64,000 bases of DNA from Brevibacillus choshinensis (GTDB taxonomy: Bacteria; Bacillota; Bacilli; Brevibacillales; Brevibacillaceae): assembly GCF_001420695.1 (NCBI RefSeq), contig NZ_LJJB01000007.1, positions 271,890-335,889 on the forward strand, in the 5' to 3' direction. Position 1 is the stretch's first letter. The number at the start of each line of letters is the position of its first letter. Below are positions 61,623 to 64,000 of the stretch, one piece after another. The notes beneath the pieces are model-generated. The model was given only the letters and a program-made list of their open reading frames with translations, did not search any database and was not told where the DNA came from. Made by a program: the position numbers and the translations under genes.

Positions 61623-62891
61623 GTGGCTGTATCCGTTTGGATTCGACTGGTGTGTATCCTTGGCCTGATCGGCTCTCTCACCGTTGGAGCGACGGCGAAG
61701 CAGGTGGCAGGCAAAGAAAACCGGACGACTCCCATCGTCCAGACAGGGATCGAGAGACTACTGGAAAATCCCGATCAACTAAAGGGCAAGAGAGTCGGCC
61801 TCATTACAAATCAGACCGGGGTAACAAAGGACCTCGTTCACGATGTAGATGCGCTGCTTGCGAGAGGTGTCAATTTGGTCGCGGTGTATGGACCGGAGCA
61901 TGGAATACGTGGAACGGAGCAAGCAGGCTCTGCATCCGGGTCATTCCAGGATCCCAAAACAGGCCTTCCATTTTATAATCTGTACGGCAAAAATCCGCGA
62001 GAGATCGCCCGATTGTTCCGTGATGTCGACGTGGTTCTGTACGATATTCAGGATATTGGCTCTCGCTTTTACACGTATATTTCCACCATGGCCTATGCGA
62101 TGAAGGCAGCGGCTATAGAGGACAAGCCATTCATTGTCTTGGACCGACCCAATCCCATTGGAGGAGAAAAAGTAGAGGGCCCCGTCCTCGATCCTCACTT
62201 CCAGTCGTTTGTCGGCCTTTACCCGATTCCTGTGCGACATGGCATGACAGTAGGCGAGCTGGCAGGGTGGATCCAGAAGCAATACTTGGAGAAAGAATTC
62301 GGAACAAAGGCAAAGCTCACCGTCATCCCCATGAGAGGGTGGACGCGGCAGATGCTGTTTGAAGAAACGGGCTTGCCGTGGGTCCCGCCGTCTCCGAATA
62401 TGCCGACCGTCGATACGGCGGAGGTCTACCCAGGCAACGGTTTGTTTGAAGGAACCAATCTCTCCGAAGGGCGTGGAACGACTCGACCTTTCGAATGGAT
62501 CGGGGCGCCTTATATCAACAGCTGGGAGCTGGCTCAGCGCTTGAATCGGCTGGAATTACCGGGTGTGGCGTTTCGCGAGGCCTTTTTTCAGCCTGCCTTT
62601 TCCAAGCATGCAGGCAAGAATATTGGCGGGGTGCAATTTTACATCACGGACCGGAACAAGTACGAGCCTGTTCGAACTGCCCTTTCTGTAATGGCAGAGG
62701 TGAAAAAACAGTATCCGCGACAGTTTTCCTGGCGCAAAGACCATTGGATCGACAAGCTCATGGGCACAGATGCTGTCCGCAAAGCGCTTGATCAGGGCAC
62801 ATCTGTAAATGAGATCGTGTCCCAGTGGCAGGAGAAGCTGAATGCGTTTGAAAATCAGCGAAAGACTTTTTTGCTGTATGGCACGGAGTGA
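61623..62891 (+). CDS. namZ: Exo-beta-N-acetylmuramidase (DUF1343)
   Basis: NamZ removes terminal MurNAc from the non-reducing end of peptidoglycan fragments outside the cell. The 422-residue product starts with a signal peptide (VWIRLVCILGLIGSLTVGAT) and shows the DUF1343 core: RVGLITNQTGVTKD, VYGPEHGIRGTEQAG, YDIQDIGSRFYTYIS and VLDRPNPIGG. B. subtilis NamZ (YbbC) lies with nagZ and amiE, as here with an AmiE-like gene 6 bases on. GTG at 61623 is chosen; AGAGGTG lies upstream. Confidence 0.94.
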   Translation: MAVSVWIRLVCILGLIGSLTVGATAKQVAGKENRTTPIVQTGIERLLENPDQLKGKRVGLITNQTGVTKDLVHDVDALLARGVNLVAVYGPEHGIRGTEQAGSASGSFQDPKTGLPFYNLYGKNPREIARLFRDVDVVLYDIQDIGSRFYTYISTMAYAMKAAAIEDKPFIVLDRPNPIGGEKVEGPVLDPHFQSFVGLYPIPVRHGMTVGELAGWIQKQYLEKEFGTKAKLTVIPMRGWTRQMLFEETGLPWVPPSPNMPTVDTAEVYPGNGLFEGTNLSEGRGTTRPFEWIGAPYINSWELAQRLNRLELPGVAFREAFFQPAFSKHAGKNIGGVQFYITDRNKYEPVRTALSVMAEVKKQYPRQFSWRKDHWIDKLMGTDAVRKALDQGTSVNEIVSQWQEKLNAFENQRKTFLLYGTE

Positions 62892-62897
62892 TGGTGA

Positions 62898-64000
62898 ATG
62901 AAAAAAAGGGTAGGGATCGTCTTGTTATGCGTCAGCTTGTCATGGGCAGCGTTGGCATTGGATATGCCGGATAGGGAAAAGAAGGCGAAGCCCGTCCGGC
63001 AGCCTTTGACCCATACCTGGGATCAACCAGGAGAATCCCGTAGTGTTTTGCAGGCAGGGACACCGACAGAGGCGGGAATGTACAGCGTTCCGCTGGATGA
63101 AATAGATGCGTCGATCGAGACTGCGATCCAACAAAACTACATACCGGGTGCTGTCGTGCTGATTGCCCGACGCGGAGTGGTAGTCAAGGAACAAGCGTAT
63201 GGATTTGCAGCCAAATATAGAGATGATGAGTTCACCTTGATGGATCAGCCCATACAGATGCAGACGGACACGATTTTTGATCTGGCATCCATCAGCAAGC
63301 TGTTTACCTCTACGGCAGTCATGCAGGTAGTCGAGAAAGGGCTGCTTCAGCTGGATAAGCCTGTGGCTACTTATCTGCCCGAATTTGCAGCAAATGGCAA
63401 GGGGCACGTGACAGTTCGCCAGCTATTGACGCATACATCAGGCTTTCCGACGTACATCCCGCTGTACAAAAAAGGGGCAAGCCAGGCAGAGAGAATGCAG
63501 ATTGTTTTGCGTCAGCCTCTCGTCAACGGACCGGGGAGTACCTATGTCTATAGCGATTTGAACATGATCACGCTGGGGGCGTTGGTGGAAAAAGTGACGG
63601 GCAAGCGACTGGATTCGTATATCCACACAAACATCACCGAGCCCTTGGGGATGTCGCGGACGATGTTCAACCCACCGAAGTCATTGCAAAATCATATGGC
63701 TGCGACGGAATACCAATCAGCTCCGGATCGTAGGCTCGTCTGGGGGGAAGTGCAGGACGAAAATGCTTGGTGGTTGGGGGGAGTAGCTGGACATGCCGGG
63801 TTGTTCGGTACAGCTCGCGACTTGGCTGTATTTGCGCAAATGATGCTAAACGGGGGTATTTATGATGGGAAGCGGATCTTGTCCAGCCAATCCGTCACCT
63901 GGATGACAGAAAACCAGATGTCAGCCTTCCCAGGTGATGCGCACGGGCTTGGCTGGGAGCTGGATCGTGGCACCTATATGGATGCCCTCAGTGATAGCCG
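62898..64000 (+). CDS. Secreted serine hydrolase of the class C beta-lactamase fold, AmiE-like, 3' partial
   Basis: The frame from ATG 62898 runs off the window; 367 residues are visible. The first 20 residues (MKKRVGIVLLCVSLSWAALA) are a signal peptide. DLASISKLF gives S131 and K134 of the SxxK motif, YSD (218-220) the second motif, and GVAGHAGLFGTARDLAVF the region found in AmiE/YbbE-type proteins. AmiE of B. subtilis cuts MurNAc from L-Ala of wall peptides and is encoded next to namZ, so this is the likely counterpart. The gap to namZ is 6 bases. Confidence 0.88.
   Translation, partial: MKKRVGIVLLCVSLSWAALALDMPDREKKAKPVRQPLTHTWDQPGESRSVLQAGTPTEAGMYSVPLDEIDASIETAIQQNYIPGAVVLIARRGVVVKEQAYGFAAKYRDDEFTLMDQPIQMQTDTIFDLASISKLFTSTAVMQVVEKGLLQLDKPVATYLPEFAANGKGHVTVRQLLTHTSGFPTYIPLYKKGASQAERMQIVLRQPLVNGPGSTYVYSDLNMITLGALVEKVTGKRLDSYIHTNITEPLGMSRTMFNPPKSLQNHMAATEYQSAPDRRLVWGEVQDENAWWLGGVAGHAGLFGTARDLAVFAQMMLNGGIYDGKRILSSQSVTWMTENQMSAFPGDAHGLGWELDRGTYMDALSDS

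Noticed and set aside
1-64000. tRNA, rRNA, prophage, toxin-antitoxin or phage-defence systems
   Set aside because: I saw no cloverleaf genes, rRNA segments, phage structural or integrase genes, nor recognisable defence proteins; the only mobile gene set is the IS3-family element.

Overview
The window looks like chromosomal DNA of a spore-forming Gram-positive bacterium, most likely Brevibacillus or a close relative. The reasons are moderate base composition, strong AGGAGG-type ribosome sites with many GTG and TTG starts, a YtvI-type sporulation membrane protein, an S-layer-homology protein, and a NamZ/AmiE muropeptide-rescue locus like that of Bacillus subtilis. The genus is an inference from gene content. 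No rRNA, tRNA, CRISPR array, prophage or plasmid genes were seen.

Layout. 1-1.35 kb: end of a VOC protein, a non-coding or decayed stretch, and a GbsR-type regulator. 1.6-9.7 kb: one tight operon with a carbohydrate-type ABC importer, an alkaline-phosphatase-superfamily hydrolase, a phosphonatase-like HAD enzyme, a TIM-barrel protein and a D-2-hydroxyacid dehydrogenase. It is a candidate route for an organophosphorus compound. 10-13.7 kb: TetR/SMR efflux, then an HxlR regulator divergent from an MFS pump and an aldo/keto reductase. 14.4-26 kb: an AnmK-MurQ operon with a complete peptide-type ABC importer, a cytoplasmic serine hydrolase and GlcD/GlcF. 26-28.2 kb: decayed fragments, a Nudix gene, and an IS3-family element sitting exactly in the loop of the Nudix gene's terminator. 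28.2-38 kb: a small gene behind a palindromic repeat array, single metabolic and transport genes, a decayed amine oxidase, a glutamate-type symporter, and an NAD regulon (NrtR, PnuC, NadR-type enzyme). 38-51 kb: short regulators (Rrf2, ArsR, AraC, ECF sigma/anti-sigma), transporters and small proteins. 51-64 kb: an RpiR regulator with an aminotransferase and a symporter, repeats, an oxidoreductase, and a LysR-flanked run of an M19 dipeptidase, a DmpA-type peptidase and a serine hydrolase, followed by NamZ and a secreted AmiE-like enzyme cut by the window edge.

How the genes work together. The strongest theme is cell-wall salvage in two loci. Outside the cell, NamZ would release terminal MurNAc units and the secreted AmiE-like enzyme would strip peptides. 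Inside, the ABC importer, cytoplasmic serine hydrolase, AnmK and MurQ would take up and open (anhydro)muropeptides. GlcD/GlcF would oxidise the D-lactate that MurQ releases, and M19 and DmpA peptidases could process D-amino-acid-containing peptides.

Two intergenic repeat families, A (about 240 bp) and B (about 212 bp), each occur twice. Both fold into long hairpins, and B shows compensatory base changes between copies. They are the clearest unexplained structures in the window.
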